Assembly (NCBI GenBank): GCA_021738245.1
Contig: JAIPCJ010000025.1
Location: forward strand, 1-37,680
DNA from: Methylotenera sp.
Lineage (GTDB): Bacteria; Pseudomonadota; Gammaproteobacteria; Burkholderiales; Burkholderiaceae_C
Direction: 5' to 3'
Length of the DNA stretch: 37,680 nucleotides
Notes under the pieces: generated by a model
Database searches by the model: none
What the model saw: only the letters and a program-made list of their open reading frames with translations
What the model was told of the DNA's origin: nothing
Shown: in pieces, positions 10,501 to 18,291 of the stretch
How the letters are laid out: each line of letters starts with the position of its first letter
How positions within the stretch are numbered: the stretch's first letter is position 1
Made by a program: the position numbers and the translations under genes

Positions 10501-10896
10501 CTGGAGCTCACCGAGGGCATGCTGATGAGCAACCCACAGCAAGGCACCGCCATGCTGCAGCGGCTGCGCGGGCTGGGCGTCAAGATCTCGCTCGACGACT
10601 TCGGTACGGGTTACTCCAGCCTGGCCTATCTGCACCAGTTCCCGATCGACACCCTGAAGATCGACCAATCCTTCGTGCGCCGCATCGGCGAGGTGCCCGA
10701 CGGCGAGGCCCTGGTGGACGCCGTCATCGGCCTGGCCCACCGGTTGCACCTGCGCGTGGTGGCCGAGGGCGTGGAGACGCAGGCCCAGCGGGCTCACCTG
10801 CTGCGCCAGGGCTGTGACGAGATGCAGGGCTACCACTTCGGCCGCCCCGCGCCGGCGGAGTCGCTGCAGGCGATGCTGGCACAGCCGCGCGGCTGA
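7501..10896 (+). CDS. Membrane PAS-PAS-GGDEF-EAL protein (cyclic di-GMP turnover)
   Basis: A 1131-residue protein expected to make and/or degrade cyclic di-GMP. Two membrane helices lie near the N-terminus (about 35-55 and 75-92, with WILLSDRLL between), a third at about 118-138, then a periplasmic region of about 270 residues and a fourth helix at about 410-435. Two cytoplasmic PAS domains follow (about 460-570 and 580-695). GGDEF at 781-785 is intact, with an RHKD inhibitory site five residues upstream. The EAL domain starts with EALLRW (911) and keeps DDFGTGYSSL (about 1033). Both enzymatic motifs therefore look functional. It lies 27 bp after the FNR-like gene, so redox or NO control of cyclic di-GMP is plausible. 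It ends 6 bp before the convergent hybrid-kinase stop. Confidence 0.93.
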   Translation: MDAASATDLDAERPATGVTSGAAAQGLRQFMGTPLALALAYAAFGMLWILLSDRLLHQASADLATLSALAQGKGIAFVLLTSGLIYLVAARRQRAATRRTPPDFGDAHELSTQERPLRLMGVFALPCVAIVAASLISYASNASRDHAEHIDRLHREAQAKTNLVQGWIERRVREARQLAADPTLRGSLLRWRRPPDEAATLALRRQLQMLLASGHYSAALMLDAQGHAVLNADDGPADLDPTVVEAALTALQQGRVSGSDFLARPGQAGGLRYDLLVPLLGSDGHADLVLVLRTEPRRSLLPQLLAGTAFGGPETLLLRPGAQRLLAVGLGGNDMPVVRASEGIAGDTDLAALAANPALAGTLINGLPLARAERAGEPTAAIALPLPGSSWFVVVQVPQDSLHGEGVASGAALLLLVDVLAVLLTGAVVFVALRRQEQRNAARMAADHAEKERAWQIAEAIANSSSDLIFAKDLQGRYLFANRELGRLLGRAPATLLGKTARDILAPDQVHQLLGDVAAVARSEQPVNLEMQLATAQGDRIYACTKGRLVDNAGQVIGVYGISSDITARRDLQQRMQQWATAFDDIRDGVIVTDPLGYIQSVNRAFSQITGYTAEEAIGDNMRLVHSGRHGRAFYEQMWTLLNQTGHWQGEIWNRRKNGEIYPEWLTIRAVRNDDGPVTHYVGVFTDISRIKDSEAQADWLFHNDPLTKLPNRAQLQRRLEQALARARRREARPALMVIDLDGFKTVNDSLGHPAGDELLICVAERLQARLRHKDCLGRLGGDEFLLIIENAAQADDLSQIARDVLAAVSEPVALSCGRDAYLTASIGISLFPDSDSPTAVELLRDADAALHRAKDLGRNRYCFYTGDMHAQAMAKLELEAALSRAIEREELLLHYQPKVAAQTGEVVGAEALLRWQRGTSGLVPPGQFIPLAEQSSLILDIGAWVIDRACRQLRQWLDAGQPVVRIAVNVAARQFAAGDLDTVVAAALQRHGIDADLLELELTEGMLMSNPQQGTAMLQRLRGLGVKISLDDFGTGYSSLAYLHQFPIDTLKIDQSFVRRIGEVPDGEALVDAVIGLAHRLHLRVVAEGVETQAQRAHLLRQGCDEMQGYHFGRPAPAESLQAMLAQPRG

Positions 10897-10902
10897 CCGG
10901 CC

Positions 10903-12990
10903 TCAGCCCGCGGCCGCCAGCGCGCGGGCCATGGCCTGGGCCAGCTCGACCCGCGAATAAGGCTTCTGCAGCAGCTCCCAGCTCGGCGGCGCCTGCTGGT
11001 CGGCCTCGAGCAGGTCGGCCGAAAAACCCGACATCAGCAGGATGGCCAGCCGCGGCAGGCGCGCCTGGGCGATGCCCGCCAGCTCGGTGCCGCGCATGCC
11101 CGATCCCAGCGCGATGTCCGTCAGCAGCAGCTCGAAGGGCGCGTCCGGGGTCAACAGCAGCAAGGCCTGCTCGGCACTGGCGCAGGTCGTCACGTCGCAG
11201 CCCAGGGTGTCGAGGAACTGGCGCGCCACCGCGCGCACCTCGGTGTCGTCTTCCACCATCAACACCTTCAGGCCTGGAGGCAGGGTCTCCGTGCCGGCGG
11301 CTGCGTCATCGCGTGCCGGAGCCACCTCCCACGGTCGCGGCAGAAACAGGGTGATGGTCGTGCCCGTGCCCACGGTCGACTCGATGGTGACCGCGCCGCG
11401 AGACTGCTTCGCGAAACCGTAGACCGTGCTCAGCCCCAGCCCGGTACCGCGGCCCGCCTGCTTGGTCGTGAAGAAGGGCTCGAAGGCCCGCTCCTTGACC
11501 TCCTCCGGCATGCCGGTGCCGCTGTCGGCAATGGCGATGCGCAGGAAGCGCTCGTCGAGTGCGCTCGGGTCATCGATCTCGCGCCGCACCTGCGCCGGCA
11601 GCACGCCGGCCGCCCCGGCGCTGAAGCGCAGCGTGCCGCCCTCGGGCATGGCGTCGCGCGCGTTGATGGCGATGTTGAGCAGGGCCGACTCCAGCTGCCC
11701 GGGGTCGGCCAGCACAACCAGGCTGGCCGGCGTCGCAGGCAGCTCGACGCTGATCGTGATGCGCTGATCCAGCGTGCGGCGCAGCATGTCGGCCAGCGAA
11801 TGCAGGAGTGCGCCCACATCCACCGCCGTCGGCTGCAGCACCTGGCGACGCGAGAACACCAGCAGCTTGCTGGTCAGCTCGGCGCCGCGCCGCGCCGCGC
11901 GGGTGGCGGCGCTCACCAGCTGCTGGCCGAAGGCATGGTCGGCCAGCGCGGGGAGTTCTTCCAGCACCTGCAGGTTGCCCTGGATGACGGTGAGCAGGTT
12001 GTTGAAGTCGTGCGCAATGCCGCCCGTCAGCTGGCCGACGCTCTCCAGCCGCTGCGCATGGTTGAGTGCTTCTTCGCTCTGCGCGCGCTGCAGGCACGTG
12101 GCGAGCAGGTTGGCCAGCGATTGCAGGAAGCGGGTCTCGTCGTCACCGAAATGTGCCAACTGGCGCGACCTCACGCACAGCACGCCCGTCATGCGGCCTC
12201 GGTCGAACAGCGGCACTGCCAGCAGGCTGGCCATGCCCGCCTCCAGATCGGCCTGCGGCACGGCAAAACGTTGCTCGCGCGACAGGTCATCCACCCGCAG
12301 CGGCTCGCCACGCGACAACACGTGGCCGGCTGCGGTTCCGGGGTCGTTGGGCAGGCAAGCCCCGAGCGGGGCCGACGCAAAGTGGCCGCAGCGGCTGACC
12401 ACCCGCAGCGAGCGCCGGTCGGGCTCCAGCAGCATCACGCTGGAGAACTCCGCCTCCAGCGCCTGCGCGGCCAGCTCGGGTACACGCATCAGCAGCTTCT
12501 GGGGGTCGCGCTCATCCACCGCGAGGCGGCCGAGCTGGGCGAGGTGTTCGCTGTGCCGCGCGCGCGTGAGCGCCTGGCGCACGCGGGGGTAGCTGCCGAT
12601 GTCGCGAATGGCGGCCACCACGAAGGGCCGGCCGTGGCTCTGCAGCGGGCTCAGTGCGATCTCCACCATCACTTCGCTGCCGTCCTTGCGGCGCGCCACC
12701 AGCTCCATCTGCGTGCCCATGGGACGCGGCCGCGGGGCCTGCCCGTAGGCCTCGCGATAGGCGGCATGGCGGGGGCGGATGCTGTCAGGCACCAGCGCAT
12801 CCACCGGGAGGCCCACGAGTTCGTGCTGCGCATAGTCGAGCAACTGCGCGGCCGAGGGGTTGGCCAGCACGATCTGACCCTGGGCGTCAACCAGCAGCAG
12901 GCCGTCAGCCGCGGCCGAGAACAGCGAGCGATAGACGCCCAGATCCTCGATGACCGGTGGTGGCGCGCCTGCAGGCGCATGCTCCGTCAT
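10903..12990 (-). CDS. Hybrid sensor histidine kinase (PAS-GAF-HisKA-HATPase-REC), soluble
   Basis: A 695-residue kinase with no membrane helix. Order: PAS (about 15-135), GAF-like (about 150-305), phosphoacceptor domain with His327 in GIAHDFNNLL, ATPase domain with NIAINARDAMPEGG, DSGTGMPEE and GRGTGLGLSTVYG, then a receiver from about 565 with a TDIAL aspartate and QKPYS lysine. The HDFNNLL type of H-box belongs to the family with extended HisKA and C-terminal receivers. The ATG overlaps the stop of the preceding OmpR-type regulator (TGATG at 12990), so the two are translationally coupled. It is the last gene of a six-gene minus-strand signalling operon. The signal is unknown; PAS and GAF could bind a ligand or cofactor in the cytoplasm. 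Confidence 0.92.
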   Translation of the reverse strand: MTEHAPAGAPPPVIEDLGVYRSLFSAAADGLLLVDAQGQIVLANPSAAQLLDYAQHELVGLPVDALVPDSIRPRHAAYREAYGQAPRPRPMGTQMELVARRKDGSEVMVEIALSPLQSHGRPFVVAAIRDIGSYPRVRQALTRARHSEHLAQLGRLAVDERDPQKLLMRVPELAAQALEAEFSSVMLLEPDRRSLRVVSRCGHFASAPLGACLPNDPGTAAGHVLSRGEPLRVDDLSREQRFAVPQADLEAGMASLLAVPLFDRGRMTGVLCVRSRQLAHFGDDETRFLQSLANLLATCLQRAQSEEALNHAQRLESVGQLTGGIAHDFNNLLTVIQGNLQVLEELPALADHAFGQQLVSAATRAARRGAELTSKLLVFSRRQVLQPTAVDVGALLHSLADMLRRTLDQRITISVELPATPASLVVLADPGQLESALLNIAINARDAMPEGGTLRFSAGAAGVLPAQVRREIDDPSALDERFLRIAIADSGTGMPEEVKERAFEPFFTTKQAGRGTGLGLSTVYGFAKQSRGAVTIESTVGTGTTITLFLPRPWEVAPARDDAAAGTETLPPGLKVLMVEDDTEVRAVARQFLDTLGCDVTTCASAEQALLLLTPDAPFELLLTDIALGSGMRGTELAGIAQARLPRLAILLMSGFSADLLEADQQAPPSWELLQKPYSRVELAQAMARALAAAG

Positions 12991-13742
12991 CAGGCCACCG
13001 GCCCGACGGGCGGGATGAAGATGTAGCCCGCACCTCGCACCGACTTGATGATCTGCGGGTTCTCGGGGTCGGCCTCCAGCTTCTTGCGCAGCCGCCCGAC
13101 CTGCACGTCGATCGTGCGGTCAAAGGGCGCCGCCTCGCGGCCGCGCGTCTGCTCCAGCAGGAAGTCGCGCGACAGCACCCGCCCTCCGTGCTGAGCCAGC
13201 GTGGCCAGCAGCTCGAACTCCCCGGTGGTCAGCCGCACCTCGGCACCGGCCGGGTCGTCCAGGCGGCGGGCAGCCAGGTCCAGGCGCCAACCCAGGAAGC
13301 CGAGCGCCGGGCCGGGCGCTGCCGCCGGCACTGCCGGGACAGCGGCTGCCGCTGCCATCGCCACAGAAGCCACAGGCTCGATGCGCCGCAGCACGGCCTT
13401 GATGCGTGCCACCAGCTCGCGCAGGTCGAAGGGCTTGGTGACGTAGTCGTCTGCGCCGACCTCCAGGCCCACGACCTTGTCCACCGAATCACCGCGCCCG
13501 GTGATGATGACCAGGCCACACCGCCAGTGCTCGCGCAGCTGGCGGGCAATGGCAAAACCATCCTCGCCCGGCAGGCCCAGATCCAGCAACACCAGCTCCG
13601 GCGGGTCGCTCGGCATCAGGGCCATCAGGTCGCGGCCGGAGTGAAGCTGCGTCGTGCGGAAACCGTGCGTGGCGAGGTAGTGGGCCAGCAGCTCGGTGAT
13701 GGCGGTTTCGTCGTCGACTACGGCAATGTGCTGGGCGGTCAC
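12990..13742 (-). CDS. OmpR/PhoB-family response regulator
   Basis: A 250-residue DNA-binding regulator. The receiver (about 5-120) has Asp10/Asp11, phosphoacceptor Asp54 (LLDLGLPGEDG) and the conserved lysine in DYVTKPFDL. An Ala/Pro/Val-rich linker of about 30 residues (AAAAAVPAVPAAAPG) is unusually long. The winged-helix domain ends with RTIDVQVGRLRKKLE and KSVRGAGYIF. Translation appears to start at a GTG at 13742, giving MTAQHIAVVDDE; no ATG gives a complete receiver and no strong ribosome binding site is seen. It lies 66 bp after the membrane kinase gene and overlaps the hybrid kinase start, so both kinases are candidate partners. Confidence 0.93.
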   Translation of the reverse strand: MTAQHIAVVDDETAITELLAHYLATHGFRTTQLHSGRDLMALMPSDPPELVLLDLGLPGEDGFAIARQLREHWRCGLVIITGRGDSVDKVVGLEVGADDYVTKPFDLRELVARIKAVLRRIEPVASVAMAAAAAVPAVPAAAPGPALGFLGWRLDLAARRLDDPAGAEVRLTTGEFELLATLAQHGGRVLSRDFLLEQTRGREAAPFDRTIDVQVGRLRKKLEADPENPQIIKSVRGAGYIFIPPVGPVA

Positions 13743-13808
13743 GGCGGATGGCGTGTGAGACTGAACTGTGGCGTGGCGACCATTCTTGCACCGTTCCGGG
13801 ACGCCGAG

Positions 13809-16319
13809 TCAGTACGCCGTTAGGAGATGCGAGTCGCCCGCGGTGCGCAGCGGCAGGCGGATGCGGAAGATGGCGCCACCCTCGGCGCGGTTCTCGGCCC
13901 GGATGCTGCCGCCGTGCACCTCGACGATCTTGCGGCTGATGGCCAGGCCCAGGCCGGTCCCGCCGGAGCCGTCCTTGGTGGTGCTGGACTGCACAAAGGC
14001 CTCGAAGATCGATTCGAGTTCATCCGCCGGGATGCCGGGGCCGCGGTCGGCCACGCTCAGGGTGCATTCGTCCGGGCTGGTGGCGATGGCCTGCACCTGC
14101 AGCAAGCTGCCCTGGGGCGAGAACTTGATGGCATTGGCGACCACATTGCGGATGGCCTGGTGGATGCGACCGGGGTCCACCTTGACCGACAGCGGCGCAT
14201 CGGAGAGCTGCAGCTGCAGCCGCAGGCCGCGCTGGCCGAGCAGCGGGTCCAGCTCGCGCAGCACGCCCTGCAGCACGGTGCGCAGGTCGCAGCGCTCCAG
14301 GTCGAAGGTGCCCACGGCACTTTCGATCTTGGACACGTCCAGCAGGTCGTTCACCAGCGCCAGCATGCGCTGGCCGGAGCTGTGGATATCGGTGAACATG
14401 GCGGCCAGCTTGGGGTGTGCCTGGCCGCGAGTGACGCCCAGCTCCGAGAAACCAAGGATGGCCTGCAGCGGCGTGCGCAGCTCATGGCTGATGTTGGCGA
14501 CGAACTCCGACTTGGCGCGCGAGGCTTCCTCGGCTGCGTCCCGCGCCTCGCGGGTGGCCCGCTCGGCATCCCGGAATTCGCTGACGTCCATCAGCGTGCA
14601 CAGGATGCCGCCCGGCCCGTGCGGGCTGCCGGGCACCAGCACCTTGGTGACCACCATGTCGCGCCGGGAGCCGTCACGGTGCGGGATCTGCGTCTCATAG
14701 CTCAAGCGGCCGCCGCAGTCCATCAGCCGCGCATCCTGCTCGCTGTGCAGGCGCACATCCTCGGGTGACAGCAGCTCGCCCACCGGCTCGCCGATGACCT
14801 CGGCCCGTGAACGCCCGACCAGCTCCTCCCAGGCCTGGTTCACCAGCACGTAGCGGCCGTCGGTGTCGAACATCGACACCGGCAGCGGGCTGAGCTCCAG
14901 CAGCAGCCCCGTGAAGGCGAGTTGGTGCTGCAGCTGCTCGTCGGCCGCCACCCGCTCGCTCACGTCCACCGCGCTGCCGGCGAAACCGATGATGCGACCC
15001 TCGCCATGCAACGGCACCACGGCCAGCTGGAAATACCGCGGTTGCCCTTGGGCCGCCGGCATGCAGACCTGGGCCTGGCGGGCACCGGCCCGGTCGTCCA
15101 GCCGGAAAAGTGCGGCCGTGCGCTCGCGGTCCTGCGGGCAGGCCAGCTCGCTGAAGCGCCGGCCCCGCGCGCTGTCGATGCCGGCGTCGCTCAGGGCTGC
15201 CCAGCGGGCGTTGACGAAGGTGATGCGGCCCTCGGCATCGGTGCGGAAGATCAGTTCCTGCACGCTCTTGAGCAGCACGCTCAGCTCGCGCTCGCGCAGG
15301 GCGACCTGTTCATGGGCGCCGTGCAGCGCCCGGCGCGCCCGTTCGCGCGCCGCCGTCTCGCGCAGCACCACGGCCAGGCCGCCGCCAATCGCCGCCAGCC
15401 CGAGCACCGTCAGCCCGGCCAGCCACTTCGCGCGCTCACGCCAGGTGGCCAGCACCATGTCTTCCGCCAACTCGACCACGACCACCAACGGCCGCGTGCG
15501 GGACGCCCGGAAGGCCACGGCCTGCCGCCCCGGCTGCGCGCCAGCGCCGAAGTACTCGCCATGCTCCCGCGCGGGCAGCCACTCGGCGAACACCGGGTGA
15601 CCCGCGATCTGCACACCCGGCGCCAGCGCCAGCTGGTCGTTGGCCGCAATCAGCTGGCCCGACAGGCTGGCCAGCAAGGCCACGCTGCCCTCCTCAGACA
15701 ACGCACCCTGCTGGAAGTTGGCCAGCGCCCCGGGGTTGATGAGCGCAACCAGCAGCAGCTTCTGCTCACCCGGCCCGGCCACCGTGCGCACCAGGGGCAG
15801 CATGCCGACACCCGCGGCACGCGGTGCCCCGCTGGCCTGCCCAAGGTCTGCCAGGCTGCGGCCCGGCCTCAGGGCCTGCAATTGCTCCCGCCCCACGCCG
15901 GGCCGGTCGCCCAGGCGGTCCAGCGCGATCCGCACGCCCTGCTCCGACGGGATGGAACTCGCGAGCACCCGCCCCTGCTCATCCAGCACCGCCACGCTGC
16001 GCAGGAAAGGCAGGCTGCTGATCAGGCTCTGCGTGACCAGCGGCTGCAGCCGCGCGGGGTCGGCCGAGGCCTGGTTGGCAATGCCCTCACCCAGCGTGCG
16101 CAGGATGAGAGCCGCCGAGTCGACGGTGCGCGTGACGTGATCCTCCAGCGTGAGGGCCACGAGCTCGGCGCGGTCCAGCGCGGTCTCCAGCGTTTCTCGG
16201 CGCTCGAAGGCAGCCACGCCGACGCTGGCCGCCAGCACCGCCAGGGCCAGCAGACCCGACAGCAGCTTGGGCAGCAGCCCGGCACGCCCGAGCAAGGACC
16301 GGGATCGCCTGGCGCTCAT
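13809..16319 (-). CDS. Membrane sensor histidine kinase with periplasmic sensor and two PAS domains
   Basis: An 836-residue kinase. Helix 1 is at about 18-36, a periplasmic region of about 260 residues follows (probably Cache-like), and helix 2 is at about 299-319. A short coiled segment leads to PAS (about 345-455) and PAS (about 470-585), then HisKA with His612 in ISHELRTPLQ and an ATPase domain with NAIKFSPQG, DRGPGIP and GGTGLGLAIS. There is no receiver. The ATG at 16319 was chosen over an upstream TTG at 16328. It starts 5 bp after the periplasmic-binding-protein gene, so the two are almost certainly co-translated; that protein may present a ligand to the sensor. The downstream OmpR-type regulator is the obvious partner. 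Confidence 0.92.
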   Translation of the reverse strand: MSARRSRSLLGRAGLLPKLLSGLLALAVLAASVGVAAFERRETLETALDRAELVALTLEDHVTRTVDSAALILRTLGEGIANQASADPARLQPLVTQSLISSLPFLRSVAVLDEQGRVLASSIPSEQGVRIALDRLGDRPGVGREQLQALRPGRSLADLGQASGAPRAAGVGMLPLVRTVAGPGEQKLLLVALINPGALANFQQGALSEEGSVALLASLSGQLIAANDQLALAPGVQIAGHPVFAEWLPAREHGEYFGAGAQPGRQAVAFRASRTRPLVVVVELAEDMVLATWRERAKWLAGLTVLGLAAIGGGLAVVLRETAARERARRALHGAHEQVALRERELSVLLKSVQELIFRTDAEGRITFVNARWAALSDAGIDSARGRRFSELACPQDRERTAALFRLDDRAGARQAQVCMPAAQGQPRYFQLAVVPLHGEGRIIGFAGSAVDVSERVAADEQLQHQLAFTGLLLELSPLPVSMFDTDGRYVLVNQAWEELVGRSRAEVIGEPVGELLSPEDVRLHSEQDARLMDCGGRLSYETQIPHRDGSRRDMVVTKVLVPGSPHGPGGILCTLMDVSEFRDAERATREARDAAEEASRAKSEFVANISHELRTPLQAILGFSELGVTRGQAHPKLAAMFTDIHSSGQRMLALVNDLLDVSKIESAVGTFDLERCDLRTVLQGVLRELDPLLGQRGLRLQLQLSDAPLSVKVDPGRIHQAIRNVVANAIKFSPQGSLLQVQAIATSPDECTLSVADRGPGIPADELESIFEAFVQSSTTKDGSGGTGLGLAISRKIVEVHGGSIRAENRAEGGAIFRIRLPLRTAGDSHLLTAY

Positions 16320-16324
16320 GGCCT

Positions 16325-17122
16325 TCAACGCATCACGACGATCTCTGCCAGGCCGTGCCGCTTGGCGGCGGCCATCAGCCGGCCGTCGCGCTTGATGGCG
16401 GCGACGAACTCGTCCAGCCGCGCCAGCCAGCGGGCATCACCCCGTTTGACCGCATAGCCGTAGGGCAGCACGAAGAAGGGCTTGGGCGGCGACACGAGGC
16501 GTGCCCAGTCGGCGTTGTCGAGCAGGCGGCGGCTGTAGGGGTAGTCGGTCATGAAGACATCCACACGCCCCGCCTCCAGCTCCTGCTCCCGGGTGGCCGG
16601 CGGCTTGATGACCACCATGCGCGCCTGCTTGAGCGCGTCGCGCATGACAGGCTCCATGAAGGTGCCGGCCTGCACCGCGACCAGCACGCCGGGCTGGTCG
16701 ATGTCGGACCACTGACGCACCGTGCGGCTGGCGCGGTTGGTCACGCCGTAGATGTCGCTCTGCAGGTAGGGCTCGGTGAAGGCCAGCACCTCCTTGCGCG
16801 CCGGCAGCATGCCCACCGCAAACATCGCCACATCGCAGCGGCCGGCGTTCACATCGGCCACCAGCTGCGGGAAGGAGGTTTCGACATACTCGACCGCCAC
16901 GCCCAGGTCACGGGCGAGTTCGGCAGAAAGGTCGATGTCGATGCCGCCAAGCTGCTGGGTACGCGGGTTGCGGTAGGTGATGCCGTAGTAATCGGGCCAG
17001 ATGCAGACCTGCAACTTGCCGGCGGCCTTCACGCGCTCCAGCGTCTGGGCCTGCAAGGGCGCCGACTGCGCGGCGAAGAGGATGCCGGCAACCGCCAGCG
17101 CGAGGATGCGAAGAATGCTCAT
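16325..17122 (-). CDS. Periplasmic solute-binding protein, family 3 (amino-acid type), without transporter
   Basis: A 265-residue protein with a signal peptide (residues 1 to about 25, cleavage near QAQT). The mature part has the family 3 pattern: LERVKAAGKLQVCI, GGIDIDLSAELARDLGV, AGRCDVAMFAVGMLPARKEVLAFTEPY, and a hinge-region EAGRVDVFMTDY. No permease or ATPase gene lies nearby. Instead it sits between an HD-GYP gene (24 bp away) and a membrane kinase (5 bp away), which suggests a sensory role, as in BvgS-like systems where such domains are fused to the kinase. Similar binding proteins accompany kinases near quinoprotein alcohol dehydrogenases, but no dehydrogenase is present here. The ligand is unknown. 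Confidence 0.85.
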   Translation of the reverse strand: MSILRILALAVAGILFAAQSAPLQAQTLERVKAAGKLQVCIWPDYYGITYRNPRTQQLGGIDIDLSAELARDLGVAVEYVETSFPQLVADVNAGRCDVAMFAVGMLPARKEVLAFTEPYLQSDIYGVTNRASRTVRQWSDIDQPGVLVAVQAGTFMEPVMRDALKQARMVVIKPPATREQELEAGRVDVFMTDYPYSRRLLDNADWARLVSPPKPFFVLPYGYAVKRGDARWLARLDEFVAAIKRDGRLMAAAKRHGLAEIVVMR

Positions 17123-17146
17123 GACGAGGCCTCTTGTGGGGGCGGG

Positions 17147-17914
17147 TCAGGCCAGTTCGGCGAGTTGCTCGAAGCTGGGCGGGTTGGCGTTGATGCGCTC
17201 TCGCAGCGCGATCATGTCTTGCACTTGGTTGGCGAAGGCGTCCACGACGCGCGGGTCGAAGGCCACGCCGCGCTGCTGCACCAGCATGCCCAGCGCCACC
17301 TCGTCACTGAAGGCCTTGCGGTAGCAGCGGTCCATGGTGAGGGCGTCGAAGAAGTCCACCACCGCAACGATGCGGCCGGAAATCGGAATCGCCTCGCCCA
17401 CGAGGCCGCGCGGGTAACCGCTGCCGTCCCAGCGTTCGTGATGCGTCAATGCCACCTCGGCGGCCAGCTGGAACAACGGCACGCGCGAGCGGCCAAGGAT
17501 GTCGGCCCCCATCTGCGCATGCTGGTTCATCTGCGCGCGCTCTTCGGGCGAGTAGGCGCCGGGTTTCTTGAGGATGGCATCGGGGATGCCAATCTTGCCC
17601 ACGTCATGCATGGGCGCGGCGCGGCGCAACATGCGGGCAAAGCCCTCGGGCTCACCCAGCAGCAGCGCCAGGGCCTCGGCCAGGTAGCCGATGCGCACCA
17701 TGTGCACGCCGGTGTCGTCGTCACGGTAGTCCGCCGCGAGCGCCAGGCGCAGCAGGACCTCGTGGTGCGCGCGCGTGACCTCCCGCAACGCCTCGTTGCG
17801 CTCGTGGTACATGCGGCCGAGGTCCTGAACGATGCGCTCCATCTGGGCCGCAGCGGCATCGTCGAAGCTGCGGTCGGCACCGGCGGCATCGACCGGGTTC
17901 ATCAGGGCCACCAT
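17147..17914 (-). CDS. HD-GYP domain phosphodiesterase (cyclic di-GMP)
   Basis: A 255-residue protein: a predicted helical stretch (about 18-60), then a full HD-GYP domain with His71, MHDVGKIGIP (His103-Asp104), HHERWDGSGYPRG (Gly-Tyr-Pro 166-168) and VVDFFDALTMDRCYRKA. Members hydrolyse cyclic di-GMP to pGpG or GMP. The linker and domain resemble the C-terminal two thirds of RpfG-type regulators, but the receiver is encoded by the separate gene just upstream, which ends 2 bp before this ATG. The ATG at 17914 lacks a strong ribosome binding site, suggesting coupling; ATG 17902 is an alternative. The frame stays open upstream to 18100, but that part overlaps the receiver gene. Confidence 0.9.
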   Translation of the reverse strand: MVALMNPVDAAGADRSFDDAAAAQMERIVQDLGRMYHERNEALREVTRAHHEVLLRLALAADYRDDDTGVHMVRIGYLAEALALLLGEPEGFARMLRRAAPMHDVGKIGIPDAILKKPGAYSPEERAQMNQHAQMGADILGRSRVPLFQLAAEVALTHHERWDGSGYPRGLVGEAIPISGRIVAVVDFFDALTMDRCYRKAFSDEVALGMLVQQRGVAFDPRVVDAFANQVQDMIALRERINANPPSFEQLAELA

Positions 17915-17916
17915 GG

Positions 17917-18291
17917 TCAGGCGGCAGCCCAGAGTTCGCCAATGCAGCTGATCAGCTGCAGCGGGCTGAAGGGCTTGACCAGATAGGTATCGGCGCCCGC
18001 CTGCAGACCCGCCTCGCGGTCGCTGGCCTGGCCTCGCGCGCTCAGCATGATGACCCGGGGCCCACGGCCCGGGGCGCCCGCAGCGCGCAAGCGCCGGCAC
18101 ACGTCCAGGCCATTGATGTCGCCCGGCATCATCACGTCCAGCAGCACGAGGTCCGGCTGGAACTCCTGCGCCTGGGCCAGGGCAGCCTGGCCATCGGCGG
18201 CTTCGCGGACCTCATAGTCCTCGAACTCCAGCGTCATGCGGATCAGCCGGCGGATGTCCGCGTGGTCGTCGACGATCAGGATCTTTTTCAT
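17917..18291 (-). CDS. Stand-alone receiver domain (CheY-like)
   Basis: A 124-residue single receiver. Acid pocket Asp8/Asp9 (ILIVDDHADI), phosphoacceptor Asp52 (LVLLDVMMPGD), a serine in VIMLSARGQ and the lysine in TYLVKPFSPLQL are all present. It ends right after the last receiver helix, so it is a complete domain and not an obvious fragment. It is the first gene of the six-gene operon, and the HD-GYP gene starts 2 bp after its stop in another frame. It may control the HD-GYP enzyme as a separate subunit or act as a phosphate shuttle for the kinases. The ATG at 18291 starts MKKILIVDD; an earlier in-frame start at 18318 would add nine residues that do not fit the fold. Confidence 0.88.
   Translation of the reverse strand: MKKILIVDDHADIRRLIRMTLEFEDYEVREAADGQAALAQAQEFQPDLVLLDVMMPGDINGLDVCRRLRAAGAPGRGPRVIMLSARGQASDREAGLQAGADTYLVKPFSPLQLISCIGELWAAA

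Noticed and set aside
9301-10836. A 511-codon minus-strand frame opposite the GGDEF-EAL domains
   Set aside because: Antisense to conserved catalytic motifs; no recognisable protein features.
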